Shown here: piece by piece, positions 33,760 to 43,258 of the stretch
Layout of the letters: each line of letters begins with the position of its first letter
How positions within the stretch are numbered: the first letter of the stretch is position 1
Source of the DNA: an uncultured Acidobacteriota bacterium
Lineage (GTDB): Bacteria; Acidobacteriota; Terriglobia; Bryobacterales; Bryobacteraceae
DNA: 59,182 nucleotides
Assembly: GCA_902825945.1 (NCBI GenBank)
Contig: CADECY010000045.1
Location: forward strand, 1 to 59,182
Reading direction: 5' to 3'
Translations under genes and position numbers: made by a program
Notes under the pieces: model-generated
Told to the model about the DNA's origin: nothing
Databases searched by the model: none
What the model saw: the letters and a program-made list of their open reading frames with translations, nothing else

Positions 33760-34254
33760 CTATGGCCCAGTGATTCGAATCACGTGCCGATCAGCATCCG
33801 CCGCGTGGCCAGCAAGCGCGCCGAGCGCTGCGCCGGCACCCAGGATACCCGCCGCGATCCCGATATTCCGATCGGAGTAAATGCCTCCTTCGTTGCGCTT
33901 CATCACGACCGCGAACCAAGTGGTGAAGACGCCCGGCGCCGCGCCGATGGCCGCGCCAGCGATCGACCATTTCGCCTTCTTCCGGGTGCGCCATTCGATC
34001 GACTGGATGTCGCCACGCGCCACCGTCCGGGCGGATCCGCGCTTACCGGACAGTGTCAGTCCGTCAGCCGTCACCTGGACAACCGTGCCCGCCTGTCCCC
34101 GTCCGGCGGCGGTCTCCACTTTCACCTTCTTCCCGGCCAGATCCGGAGGTAGCGCGCTCCAGGCCAGCCGCTGCTCGATGGTCTTGGCGTGTGTCCGTTC
34201 CGGACAAGCCGCGTGGAACAGGACCAAAGGAATGAGCCAGCGTACGATCGTCAC
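33760..34254 (-). CDS. Small exported protein with glycine-rich membrane-like segment
   Basis: A 164-residue hypothetical protein. A hydrophobic N-terminus (IVRWLIPLVLFHAAC) could be a signal peptide, possibly of a lipoprotein with the Cys at residue 17, although the residues before it are a weak lipobox. A small beta-rich region follows (GKKVKVETAAGRGQAGTVVQ, DGLTLSGKRG), then a Gly/Ala-rich stretch (SIAGAAIGAAPGVFTTWFAV, IGIAAGILGAGAALGALAGH) that resembles a glycine-zipper membrane segment. No function can be assigned. The start is a GTG without a clear ribosome site. It lies downstream of the decayed propeller gene on the same strand. Confidence 0.6.
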   Translation of the reverse strand: MTIVRWLIPLVLFHAACPERTHAKTIEQRLAWSALPPDLAGKKVKVETAAGRGQAGTVVQVTADGLTLSGKRGSARTVARGDIQSIEWRTRKKAKWSIAGAAIGAAPGVFTTWFAVVMKRNEGGIYSDRNIGIAAGILGAGAALGALAGHAADADRHVIRITGP

Positions 34255-34283
34255 GGTCTTAGCTTAGCCGAGTTCCACCGCCA

Positions 34284-35520
34284 TCATTGAATTGAACGCC
34301 GGTCCCGCACATAAAGCCGCGTGCCGGCGAGCGACGGTGGCGTCCAGGCGGTGCCAGAAAGGAGTTCCGCTTTGGCCAGCACTTTCCAGCCTTTGGGGGA
34401 CGGATCGGCCAGCAGGACTTTGCCTGTCTGGTCCAGCACGATCAACTTGCGATCCGCCCACACGAAGGTGGCCTGCGAGACCGCCCGCTCCTGCCCGTGG
34501 ATGTTCCCCGTGGCGGCATCGACCGCAGTGAGTAGCGCCACCGAACTCTTCCCGCCACTCGAGAAGTAGATCGTGCCGTCGATGTGGATCGCGTTACCGT
34601 GGTGGAGGCGAAGCCGGTTCGAAGTCCACGCCTCGGTGGCCTTGACGCCACTGCCGCCGCGCTTCAACCGGATTGCCTTCGCGCCCGCCTCGTACCAGCC
34701 GAAACGAACTGGATTTGGCCAGTCCAGACCGGCGTGGCCACGGCGATACCGTATTGCGCCTGGAAGGGCACCCTCCACTGTGAATCGCCGTTGATCGGAT
34801 TCAGGCCGATGACGTGACCGTCCATGACCGGACCAACTGCTCGAGTCCGTCCACTTCAATCAGCATCGGCGACGAGTATACGTTCGGGTGGTCCAGCCGG
34901 GCTCCATGTGACCGAGCCATCGTGGGTGCGGAGCGCGAGCATCGACTTACCGCCGCGGCCGCCGCACGGCACGATCACGGTGTCGCGATACGCCAACGGG
35001 CTCGACGAATAGCCGTAGTCGAGGCGCGTGCCACCGTGGCCGCTCCACAGCTCTCGAGCCCAGAGCAACGAGCCGTCCTTGCGCGTTCTGCACTCGATCC
35101 GGCCCGTGACCCCCGCCGTGACCATGCGATCGGCGAGCACCAGCGGCGTCGCGAACGGCCGTCGCCTGAGTCTGGGTAGGCGCTCCGAAACGCTGTCGAA
35201 TTGCCTTGTTCCCAGCGCGTCTGCCCGGTGCTGGCGCTGGCGGCGAGCGTCACCTCGCCGTTGCCCCGCTTGTACATCGTGTACAGCTCGGCGCCATCGA
35301 TGGAGCTGTAGCCGTCGCCGAGGTCGCGCTTCTAGACCGTCTTCGGTCCACCAGCGGGCCAGGTATCGCGCAACTTGGGCGAGCCGGCCACGCGGAAGTC
35401 GCGAGTGGGGCCTCCCCACTGGGTCCAGGAAGCCGGAGCGGCGGCTGCCCGGGAGGCCGCCGTAGCCGCGCTCTCAGCGACATGTGCCGGCGCGTGATTG
35501 GGTAGTTCATTGACGTACAC
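34284..35520 (-). pseudogene. Decayed PQQ/BamB-like beta-propeller gene
   Basis: Pieces of a PQQ-repeat propeller protein appear in order but in different frames: WTQWGGPTRDFRV and KLRDTWPAGGPKTV, then LGDGYSSIDGAELYTMYKRG, TPLVLADRMVTAGVTGRIEC, YSSSPLAYRDTVIVPCGG, SPMLIEVDGLEQLV, VIGLNPINGDSQWRVPF, and HHGNAIHIDGTIYFSS. A TAG at 35332-35334 stands where the family has Trp after GGPK-V, and frame changes fall near 35160, 34890, 34830 and 34690. The total length (about 410 codons) equals an intact family member, so the gene has decayed by point changes rather than deletion. No signal peptide remains. With one stop and at least four frame shifts it cannot be functional unless there are many sequencing errors. 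Confidence 0.85.
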
Positions 35521-35538
35521 CTCCAGCGTTGGGATGCG

Positions 35539-37122
35539 TTAGCAGGTAGACGGAGACCATGCGTGTAATGTTCCCTCGGCTTCATGCGGCACGAGATCGC
35601 TCAGCAGCGTCCGAGCGCAATTGTATCCCGGCAGGCCCGTGATGTTGCCTCCAGGGTGCGAACTTCCCCCGCACAGATAGAGTCCCTGAAAGTACCCGCG
35701 ATACTCGCCCGCTCCCTCGAACGGGCGCCCGTAGCCGGTCTGTCCGCCCGCGAGCTCGCCGATCAGCAAGTCACCGCCTCGCATGTTCGGCAACATCCGT
35801 TCAGTGTCGAGCGGCGACCGCGCGGAGTAGCCGAGCAGGTTGCGCTTCAGATTCGGCGCGTACTGCTCCCACGTTTCGATCATCCGTTGCGCGTGCGCAT
35901 CCTTTTCGCGATCCCAAGTCGCGGAATCGCCGCCAAGCGCGTACGGCAGCTTCTCCCACAAGAATGCCGTGTGTTGTCCGGGCGGCGCCTGGCTCGGGTC
36001 GAACACAGTGGGGCACGATCCCCACATCACCCGCGAAGCGGGAATCCGGCCGGACTCGTGACTGGCGACGATTTCCCGGAACTGGCTCGCTTGATCGAGT
36101 CCCACGATTGCCATCAGCGGATTCACTCCCGCGCGATAATCGGGCGCGGCCGAGAGTTCAACGTTGATGGCGAACAGAGGTGCGAGGAGGTTGAAGCGGT
36201 AGTTCGCCGCCTTGTCGCGCCAACCGGCTGGGAGCGCTGCGGGATCGATCAGCTCGACGAAGGTCTGCACGGGATTGAGCCCGGAAACCACGAATCGCGC
36301 GGGGATGAATTCGCCGCTCACCGTCTCGACTCCGGTTACCGCGCCGTTCTCGACATGGATCCGCTTCGGTTCGGTCCCGAGCCGGATTTCGCCGCCGGAT
36401 TCACTCACCGCATTCACCAGTGCCCGCGCGAGGTTGGCGGATCCGCCGCGGCACATCTGCGCCTTGCCGCGGCTGGCGATCAAGGCCGGAATGTGGTGGC
36501 CGAAGCCCGGCGCCCGGAGGTCCACTTCGCGAAGCCCGTTGAAGAAGAGCAGACCTGCCTGAATTACGGGACTTCGGAACTCGTGCTCGACGAACTCGAG
36601 CGGTGACAAGCGGCTCACTTCGAGCAGCCGGCGTCCGCGTGCGTTTTTCTCGAGCTTTGCGATTCGAACTGGCGGCGCAAGGGGCGCCGACTGATTCTCC
36701 GGAGTCAGGATCTCTTCCACGATCGGGATGAACTCATCACGCCAGCGGCGCAGCGTGTCCGCGTCTTGGCGATCGATGCGCGCGAACGAGGAATGGGTTT
36801 TCTCGAAATCAGTCCACCATTCGAGTGCCGAACCGTCGCGCAACATCATCGCGACGTTCAGATCGGGCTCGAGGTAGGTTGCTCCGCGGCGCGCGAGTTC
36901 GAGGTCGCGATACCAGGGCATCGCCGTGATGCCCCGGTGAAAAAACGAGTGAGTGTTGTGCAGGAACCCGGGCCGGGCGGTGGATTCGACGGTTGTCAGT
37001 CCGCCGCCTGCGACCCCGTGCCGCTCGAAACATACTGTCCGCAGCCCCGCGAGGCCGAGGTATGCCTGAGCGATGAGCGCGTTGTGACCCGCGCCGAGCA
37101 GAATTCCGTCGTAACCGGGCAT
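35539..37122 (-). CDS. Phytoene-desaturase-like FAD/NAD(P)-dependent oxidoreductase
   Basis: A 527-residue flavoprotein of the carotenoid-desaturase/PYROXD2-like group (COG1233). The dinucleotide-binding element DGILLGAGHNALIAQAYLGLAG is at residues 5-26, followed by CFERHGVAGGGLTT; the C-terminal FAD site is GLYLCGGSSHPGGNITGLPG (about 485-505). No carotenoid genes are nearby, so the substrate is open; many members in soil bacteria are uncharacterised. It follows the secreted protein gene by 27 bases on the same strand and may belong to the receptor operon starting at 41734. The ribosome site (GAAGGG) is unusually close to the ATG. Confidence 0.82.
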   Translation of the reverse strand: MPGYDGILLGAGHNALIAQAYLGLAGLRTVCFERHGVAGGGLTTVESTARPGFLHNTHSFFHRGITAMPWYRDLELARRGATYLEPDLNVAMMLRDGSALEWWTDFEKTHSSFARIDRQDADTLRRWRDEFIPIVEEILTPENQSAPLAPPVRIAKLEKNARGRRLLEVSRLSPLEFVEHEFRSPVIQAGLLFFNGLREVDLRAPGFGHHIPALIASRGKAQMCRGGSANLARALVNAVSESGGEIRLGTEPKRIHVENGAVTGVETVSGEFIPARFVVSGLNPVQTFVELIDPAALPAGWRDKAANYRFNLLAPLFAINVELSAAPDYRAGVNPLMAIVGLDQASQFREIVASHESGRIPASRVMWGSCPTVFDPSQAPPGQHTAFLWEKLPYALGGDSATWDREKDAHAQRMIETWEQYAPNLKRNLLGYSARSPLDTERMLPNMRGGDLLIGELAGGQTGYGRPFEGAGEYRGYFQGLYLCGGSSHPGGNITGLPGYNCARTLLSDLVPHEAEGTLHAWSPSTC

Positions 37123-37149
37123 CCCTTCAAGGTAACGCCGGGCGGATGA

Positions 37150-38913
37150 CTACTTCATGTCCTCTTCCTGAACGAAGGTGGTCCACTCCTCCATCCAGTT
37201 GATCGTGCCAACGCCGCCGATCCACTGTGCCCACTGATCGAAAAAGCCGTCGTCGGGAGGCTGGATCCAGCGTGCACCGAAAACCGGAGAACCCGGGGCG
37301 GGCCGCAGGTCGGGATCGCTGTACTCGAGCGGACGGCGGAGCTTCGGATCAGCCACGACGACGCTCTTGACCTCCGTCGCCGTGTTGCCGATGAACTGGC
37401 GCAGATCGTTCGGGAACTGGCTGTCGAGCGCGTTGGTCTTATTGGCGTGACGCCCGTTGTCCCACGCAAGGATTCCGTCAAAGGTGGCTTCTTTCGACTG
37501 AATGTTGCCGGTGATCGTGGCGGCGTTACCAAAGCTGAGCGCACCGGTGCTCCAGTTGAAGGTGAGGATGTTGTTGAAGGTTCCGGCCGCTCCGCGGCGA
37601 AGGTGGATCGCGCTCGAGTCGGTTTCGTCGAAGCCTTGGGCGTTGTTGCCGATGAAGCTCAGATTGTACATGAGCGGCTTTGAGAAAGGCTTGGCGGCGA
37701 AGTCGCGCTCATAGTTGTCGCCCTCGATGCCGCGGTTCGAGAGATCGCCGTTGGCCAAGGCCACCACGTGTTGAATCCGGCCGCGGTATCCGATCTGGAA
37801 GTCGACATAATCGTCGGCTCCATAGGTACCGACGAGGTACTTGGCGTCGTTGGATCCGCCGAACCACTCGAACGAGTCGTCGAGGCCGTAGTGGGCCTGC
37901 AGATACTCGCCCTTCGTCAGTTTGCCGCAGGCGCCCCAAGTGAAGGCGTTGGTCTCTTCGTTCGGACGGAGCAGAGCACCCGCGAACTCCACGCGGACAT
38001 AGCGCAGAACGCCGCAGCCATGGTTGTCGTCCGTGCCGCCATACACCGTTTCAGGACTGTCGGGAAGGCCCTCGATACTGAGGGCGCCGCCCGGATCGTT
38101 GACGATGGCTTTCCCCAGCATGACCAGTCCGCCCCAGTCGCCGCGCTGGCGGCTCCCGATCGGCTGCGACGAAGTCATGATGATCGGCCGGGCGCGGGTT
38201 CCGTCAGCGAACAGCTTGCCGGTGTTGGTGATCAGCAGCACGCTTGGCGGTTGCGATCCCGGCATGCCGATAAGGAAGGTGCCGGGTTCGACAGTGAGCG
38301 AAGCGCCGCCCCGAACTTGCACGATTCCACGAATGCGATAGGCCCGGTCATTGGTGAGATAACGGTCGGCGGTGATGTTGTTCGGCAAGTCCTCGAAACC
38401 GCGAACGACGCCGAACTTGAAGTAGGAGGCCTTGACCACGCGGCCGCCCTGGTAGTCGCGGAGTTCGACCACGAAGGTGTGCATCCCGAACTCCTCCGGG
38501 ATCGCAATCGTCTGGTTCAGGATGGCGCCGCCCTGGCCCACCACAACCTGCTTGCTGAGTGCCGCGAGCCGAACCGCGCGGAAACCTTGCATGGCGGTGT
38601 TGCCGAAGATGTCCGTGGCTTCGGACGTTCCCCGGGGAAGATAGGTCTTGACGCCCGTCTGATTGTTTTGACGGTATGCGAAAACCGTGTACGGGTATGG
38701 ATCGTCGTTCGGCTTCAAAGTCAACCGCGCGGTCAGCGGCTGGCCGGCCTCGTAGACATTCTTGTCCGCCCAAACCCACATCGCGGCTTGGGATTCGTAG
38801 TTGACGTCGGCGCCTACGAGGGCGGCCGGATCGCTAGCGTCTGGAAACGCCTGGGCGGATAGCCGGATGGCGGCCGCTAGAACGAGAATCGGGTAGTTGA
38901 GTCTTCTGCTCAT
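37150..38913 (-). CDS. Secreted beta-helix-like protein, partner of the adjacent TonB receptor
   Basis: A 587-residue exported protein with a signal peptide (residues 1-21, ending LSAQA). After about 150 residues of beta-rich sequence comes a region resembling secreted proteins often encoded beside TonB receptors in Bacteroidota and related soil bacteria: GGTDDNHGCGVLRYVRVEFA, LTKGEYLQAHYGLDDSFEWF and YGADDYVDFQIGYRGRIQHV (about 270-370), which reads as parallel beta-helix rungs. In those bacteria the role is unknown. ATG at 38913 is supported by GGAG nine bases upstream; an upstream open stretch is a shadow of the receptor gene. It starts 34 bases after the receptor stop, so receptor and partner form an operon, perhaps as surface binder plus importer. 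Confidence 0.75.
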   Translation of the reverse strand: MSRRLNYPILVLAAAIRLSAQAFPDASDPAALVGADVNYESQAAMWVWADKNVYEAGQPLTARLTLKPNDDPYPYTVFAYRQNNQTGVKTYLPRGTSEATDIFGNTAMQGFRAVRLAALSKQVVVGQGGAILNQTIAIPEEFGMHTFVVELRDYQGGRVVKASYFKFGVVRGFEDLPNNITADRYLTNDRAYRIRGIVQVRGGASLTVEPGTFLIGMPGSQPPSVLLITNTGKLFADGTRARPIIMTSSQPIGSRQRGDWGGLVMLGKAIVNDPGGALSIEGLPDSPETVYGGTDDNHGCGVLRYVRVEFAGALLRPNEETNAFTWGACGKLTKGEYLQAHYGLDDSFEWFGGSNDAKYLVGTYGADDYVDFQIGYRGRIQHVVALANGDLSNRGIEGDNYERDFAAKPFSKPLMYNLSFIGNNAQGFDETDSSAIHLRRGAAGTFNNILTFNWSTGALSFGNAATITGNIQSKEATFDGILAWDNGRHANKTNALDSQFPNDLRQFIGNTATEVKSVVVADPKLRRPLEYSDPDLRPAPGSPVFGARWIQPPDDGFFDQWAQWIGGVGTINWMEEWTTFVQEEDMK

Positions 38914-38947
38914 GATCGGTCGAGCTCCTTTGGGAACGATTGGACGC

Positions 38948-41734
38948 TTAGAAGATCGAAAAACTGAATCCGGCCGTGAAAGTGCGGCCGATGCGGAAGT
39001 TGCGGACGAGGAATTCGGCCTGCGTCCACCGGTAGTTGTTGTCGGTGAGGTTTTCGCCAGTGATCCGGAGAGTCCACTTTCCTTTCTCCCGGATGTCGTA
39101 CTGGTAAACCACGTCGACGAAGGTGTTGTGCTCCTGGTAGACGTCTGGCAACCGGAAAGTACCGACATCAGTCAGGCGGCGCGAAACCGAGTTGACGAAC
39201 ATGCGGGCGTTGCTGCGCCACTCGGGCCGCACCCACTCGAGCGTCGTGTTGTAGATGAAGCGCGACTGCCCGACGAGAGGGCGTTCGCGCGAGGTCAACT
39301 GCGGGAAGCGGTCCACCGGAATCACCACGTCCGACGAAACGAAGGTGAAGTTCGCGCCGAGCGCCAGTTGGCGCATCTTCGGACTCACCACCGCGAGGTT
39401 CTTGCGGAACTCGAGCTCCAGCCCCTGGTTGTTGGCTCCGGCTACGTTGAGGAAGCTCTGGCGGAGTTCGGAGGCGGTGGGGCGGTAGATCTGTTCGATC
39501 GGATCGGTGAATTTCTTGTAGAAATAGCTCGCCGCCAGGATCTGATTTCCTCCGAGGAACCACTCCCAACGGAGGTCGAAGTTGTCGATCGTGGCTCGCT
39601 TCAAGTCCGGATTGCCGACGGTCGAGTAGCCGCCGACCACATTGGTGAATTCGAAGGGTGAAAGCTCCCGGAAGTCCGGCCGGTTCACCGTCTTCGAGTA
39701 CCCGAACCGCAGATTCTGCTTCGCCGTGAGCTGGTAGATCACGTTGATGGCCGGCAGCGGATCGCGGTTCTTCAACAAGGCCGAAGAAGGCCGTGCGCCG
39801 GGAACGAGTGCATCGATCGTGACCACCTCGATGTCAGCATCCTCCACCCGGGCGCCCGTGATCAGGCGCCAGCGCGGGCCGAGCGACAGATCCACCATCG
39901 CGAAACCGCCGTGGATGTTCATCGACGCATCGTATGTGTCGGTTGCTCGCGTGATTTCGCGCACCACGAACCCGTCCGGCCGGATGTTGTTGGCGCCGAG
40001 GACGGTGTTGGTGGGCTGCGTGAAATCGATGGTCTGCGCGCGCACGGGGAAGTAGCGGAACCGGCGCGCGGAAAAGTCGCGCCGCCGGATCGTGCCGCGA
40101 TACCCGAACTTGAACAACCCGCTCAACCAGCCGCGATAGAAGGGCTTCGAGAAATCGGCCTGTGGCTCGTAAATCTTGTCGTTGAGGTTGTTGAAAAATC
40201 GAAAACCGGATTCGGGCAGGTTCAGGTAGGAATAGCGTCCGTTCGCCTGCAAGCCGCGAATTGTCTCACGCAAGTCCGGCTCATCGCGCTTCGAGCTCGA
40301 ATGCGTGAACTGCCAGTGTAGAACCGAGTTGCCCAGCTTGGTGAAGGCGTGATCGCCCTCGATGCCGGTCGAGATCAGGCCGCGTTCGACATAGCGCAAC
40401 CGCGTGGACTCGACGATGTTTCCCGTGCCGCCACTCAGGCCGCTGAAGATGCGCGATTCCTTGTCGGTGTCGCGTGTGAGTGTGTTTCGTAGAACCACCT
40501 TGTTGCTCGGGTTGAAGCGATAGGCGATGTTCAACACGCCACCGAGCTTGGCGGCTTCGGTGTTCGACTGGAAGTCCGGATAGTCGGTGAAGATCTGTGG
40601 ACGGCCGCCGCCCGAGTTCACCAGGAAGCGCTGCAGTTCGTCCACACGCTGTGGATGGTTGGTGAAAGTCAGGGCACCCACGATACCGAGCTTGCCGTTG
40701 CGGTAGGTGTTGCCCCCCGCGACCGAATAGGTCTGCGCGGGCCGCATCGATCCGGTGGGCGCGGTCTCCCAATTGGTGGCGAACGCGCGCCCGAAATCCT
40801 GGAACTGCTGATCGGTGAAGCGTCCCACGAAGAGCCGGTTGTCGGACGGTATGATCGAAGGCAGCGCGCGGGTGCCGTCCTCGAATCCGAAGAAGTCCCG
40901 TCCGCCGCCAGCGTAGCCGTTGAAGCGGTTGAACGTCGTGACGGTGTTGAAGCCGTAGTTGAGCGTGACGCGGAACGTCTTCTGTGTGGGGAAATCCGTC
41001 GTGAGCATCTGCACGAGACCGCCAGAGAATTCTCCGGGAAGGTCGGGTGAGTACGTCTTCAGAACCTTGATATTGTCGATCAGGCTCGAAGGAAACAGAT
41101 CGAGCGGCACCACGCGGCGTTCGGGCTCGGTGGTCGGAACCATTGCGTTGTTGAGCATCGTGGCCGAGTAGCGCTCACCGAGTCCGCGCACGAACACATA
41201 GCCGTTGTCGACGATCGAGACGCCGGTCACCTTCTCGAGCGCGCCGGCGGCGTCGGAGGCCACCGTGTTGCGAATCTCCTCCGAGCTCATGGCGTCGCTA
41301 ACGGTTGCGGAGAGCTTACGTTCGGCCAGGCTGGCTTCCGCGCTGGCAGCCACCGCTCCAACCTTCTCGACGACATCCACGGTCGTCGTCGTGCCTACGA
41401 GCGGCATGACTGTCGAGGCGTCCGTCACTTCCCCCGCCTTCACCTCCACCGGTTCGACGGTGGTTTCCAGGTAGTTCGGCGCCGTGTACTTGAACTTGTA
41501 CGTTCCCGGAGAGAGCTGGATCACGAACGCGCCATTGGTGTCCGTGCCGAGCCCGGTGCCCGACTGGCCGTCGATGAGGATCTTGGCGCCGACGACTGGC
41601 CGTCCGGACTGCGCGTCGAAAACCGTGCCAGCAACCGTGCCGGTGTTTTGAGCGGGTGAGGTGAGCGAGAAGAGGACGGCGAGAGAAGGCAGGATGAGGC
41701 GGAATCGGGGCCTCGTGCCCGAGGTACTGTGCAT
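38948..41734 (-). CDS. TonB-dependent receptor with full plug domain
   Basis: A 928-residue outer-membrane receptor. The signal peptide (about 1-28, ending SPAQ) is followed by a carboxypeptidase-regulatory domain (about 32-110: GTVAGTVFDAQSGRPVVGAK), a canonical plug (about 140-260: SDAMSSEEIRNTVASDAAGA, VTGVSIVDNGYVFVRGLGER, ISRL-like PLDLFPSSLIDNIKVLKTY) and the beta-barrel ending in GFSFSIF. It is closer to classical receptors than the Oar-like proteins elsewhere in the window. It is the first gene of a minus-strand unit with the secreted partner and probably the FAD oxidoreductase. A divergent control region with a palindrome lies upstream. Confidence 0.9.
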   Translation of the reverse strand: MHSTSGTRPRFRLILPSLAVLFSLTSPAQNTGTVAGTVFDAQSGRPVVGAKILIDGQSGTGLGTDTNGAFVIQLSPGTYKFKYTAPNYLETTVEPVEVKAGEVTDASTVMPLVGTTTTVDVVEKVGAVAASAEASLAERKLSATVSDAMSSEEIRNTVASDAAGALEKVTGVSIVDNGYVFVRGLGERYSATMLNNAMVPTTEPERRVVPLDLFPSSLIDNIKVLKTYSPDLPGEFSGGLVQMLTTDFPTQKTFRVTLNYGFNTVTTFNRFNGYAGGGRDFFGFEDGTRALPSIIPSDNRLFVGRFTDQQFQDFGRAFATNWETAPTGSMRPAQTYSVAGGNTYRNGKLGIVGALTFTNHPQRVDELQRFLVNSGGGRPQIFTDYPDFQSNTEAAKLGGVLNIAYRFNPSNKVVLRNTLTRDTDKESRIFSGLSGGTGNIVESTRLRYVERGLISTGIEGDHAFTKLGNSVLHWQFTHSSSKRDEPDLRETIRGLQANGRYSYLNLPESGFRFFNNLNDKIYEPQADFSKPFYRGWLSGLFKFGYRGTIRRRDFSARRFRYFPVRAQTIDFTQPTNTVLGANNIRPDGFVVREITRATDTYDASMNIHGGFAMVDLSLGPRWRLITGARVEDADIEVVTIDALVPGARPSSALLKNRDPLPAINVIYQLTAKQNLRFGYSKTVNRPDFRELSPFEFTNVVGGYSTVGNPDLKRATIDNFDLRWEWFLGGNQILAASYFYKKFTDPIEQIYRPTASELRQSFLNVAGANNQGLELEFRKNLAVVSPKMRQLALGANFTFVSSDVVIPVDRFPQLTSRERPLVGQSRFIYNTTLEWVRPEWRSNARMFVNSVSRRLTDVGTFRLPDVYQEHNTFVDVVYQYDIREKGKWTLRITGENLTDNNYRWTQAEFLVRNFRIGRTFTAGFSFSIF

Positions 41735-41812
41735 GAGTGGAGTTTCGAGTCTAGCGGCCCCGGGAGAATCTACCGTTACAGGTGAATTCCAATTCAGTTA
41801 CGACATCGAACT

Positions 41813-41828
41813 GTCACGGAACCGTGAC
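41813..41828. promoter_or_regulatory. Palindrome in the divergent control region
   Basis: GTCACGG and CCGTGAC form a perfect 7-bp inverted repeat with a 2-base centre, 79 bases upstream of the receptor start and 90 upstream of the radical SAM start. A weaker dyad (TGAAT / ATTCA, 4-base gap) lies at 41783-41796. The main palindrome is a good candidate operator for a dimeric regulator acting on one or both divergent units. Confidence 0.55.
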
Positions 41829-41882
41829 GGAAACGCAACCCCGCCGCTTCGTTTCGCCGGGTGCCGAACGGACCACGCTTGA

Positions 41883-41888
41883 TATACT
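41883..41888 (+). promoter_or_regulatory. Possible -10 box of the radical SAM cluster
   Basis: TATACT lies 30 bases before the ATG at 41918. No good -35 box is seen; an activator-dependent promoter is possible. Confidence 0.4.
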
Positions 41889-41917
41889 CGGAGCACGGGG
41901 CCCCGCGCACCACTCGA

Positions 41918-43255
41918 ATGACAGCCGAAGCGAAAATCGACATCACCCGGGACGAAGAAGAGTCCACTCGAGCGGGCAACTACTTCGTTTCCAACTATCC
42001 GCCCTACTCGTTCTGGAACGCCGAGCACGTGGCCCACGCCCACGAGGTTTTCAACCGCCCTCCAGCACGCCTTTCGCCTCTGGGGATCTACGTCCATATT
42101 CCGTTCTGCCGCAAACGCTGCCACTTCTGCTACTACAAGGTCTACACCGACAAGAACGCTTCGGAAGTGCAAGGCTATATCGATTCCGCGATTCGCGAAC
42201 TCGAGATCTACGCGGCCAAGCCGTTCATCGGCGGACGCAAGCCAACGTTCATCTATTTCGGAGGCGGGACGCCTTCCTATATCTCGACCACGCAGCTCGG
42301 ACACCTCGTCGAATCGATGCAGCGCATCCTTCCGTGGGATCAGGCCGAGGAAGTCGCCTTCGAATGCGAGCCGGGCACCATCACCGAAGGCAAGATGCGC
42401 ATCATCCGCGAACTCGGTGTCACGCGCTTGAGCCTCGGTATCGAGAACTTCAATGACGAGATTCTGAAGGCGAACGGACGCGCGCATCTTTCCAAGGAGA
42501 TCGGCCGCGCCTACGAGGCCGCCCGCGCGATCGGCTTCCCTCAGATCAACATCGACCTCATCTCCGGCATGGTCGGCGAGACGGACGAGAACTGGCGTGA
42601 CTGCGTTCGCAAGACCATCGAGCTCTCCCCCGACTCGGTGACCATCTATCAGATGGAGATCCCCTACAACACCACGATCTTCAAGGAGATGAAGATCATG
42701 GGCCAGGACATCGCGCCCGTGGCGAGTTGGAAGTCCAAGCGTGACTGGGTCAAGTACGCATTCTCCGAGTTCGAAAAGGCAGGCTACACGGTCTGCAGCG
42801 CCTATACCGCGGTCAAGGACCCGAAGCGCACCAAGTTCCTCTATCGCGACATGCTGTGGGAGGGCGCCGACATGATCGGGCTCGGCGTCTCGTCGTTCTC
42901 GCACGTGCAGGGAACGCACTTCCAGAACGCGCACGAGTTCGAAGAGTATCGCGCGATGATCGATCGAGGTGAACTGCCCATCTATCGGGCCCTCACACCC
43001 ACCGATGACGAACGCATGGTCCGCGAATTCGTTCTTCAGATGAAGCTCGGACACGTGACACGCCGGTACTTCTCTGACAAGTTCGGTATCGATCCGGCTA
43101 TCCGCTTCTCGGAACCGCTTGCGAAGCTCGCCGGTGAGGGTTGGCTGCGCCAGGAGTCTGACGAGATTCTGTTGAGCCGCGACGGGCTGTTGCAGGTGGA
43201 CCGGCTGCTTCCTGAATTTTTCGATCCTAAGCACCGAGTCGCGCGTCGAGTCTAG
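41918..43255 (+). CDS. HemN/HemW-like radical SAM enzyme
   Basis: A 445-residue radical SAM protein of the coproporphyrinogen-oxidase-like family. The cluster motif is Cys64-x3-Cys68-x2-Cys71 (HIPFCRKRCHFCYY), with FGGGTPSY, ECEPGT, LSLGIENFNDEILKANGR and INIDLISGMVGET following in the family order, and a HemN C-terminal region (about 370-440). The family includes heme chaperones, true coproporphyrinogen dehydrogenases, and class C methyltransferases or cyclopropanases of secondary metabolism. With a halogenase-like flavoprotein and a ligase directly downstream, a biosynthetic role is more likely than heme synthesis. The start at 41918 fits the -10 box; an upstream in-frame start at 41861 would precede it. 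Confidence 0.8.
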   Translation: MTAEAKIDITRDEEESTRAGNYFVSNYPPYSFWNAEHVAHAHEVFNRPPARLSPLGIYVHIPFCRKRCHFCYYKVYTDKNASEVQGYIDSAIRELEIYAAKPFIGGRKPTFIYFGGGTPSYISTTQLGHLVESMQRILPWDQAEEVAFECEPGTITEGKMRIIRELGVTRLSLGIENFNDEILKANGRAHLSKEIGRAYEAARAIGFPQINIDLISGMVGETDENWRDCVRKTIELSPDSVTIYQMEIPYNTTIFKEMKIMGQDIAPVASWKSKRDWVKYAFSEFEKAGYTVCSAYTAVKDPKRTKFLYRDMLWEGADMIGLGVSSFSHVQGTHFQNAHEFEEYRAMIDRGELPIYRALTPTDDERMVREFVLQMKLGHVTRRYFSDKFGIDPAIRFSEPLAKLAGEGWLRQESDEILLSRDGLLQVDRLLPEFFDPKHRVARRV

Positions 43256-43258
43256 AGT

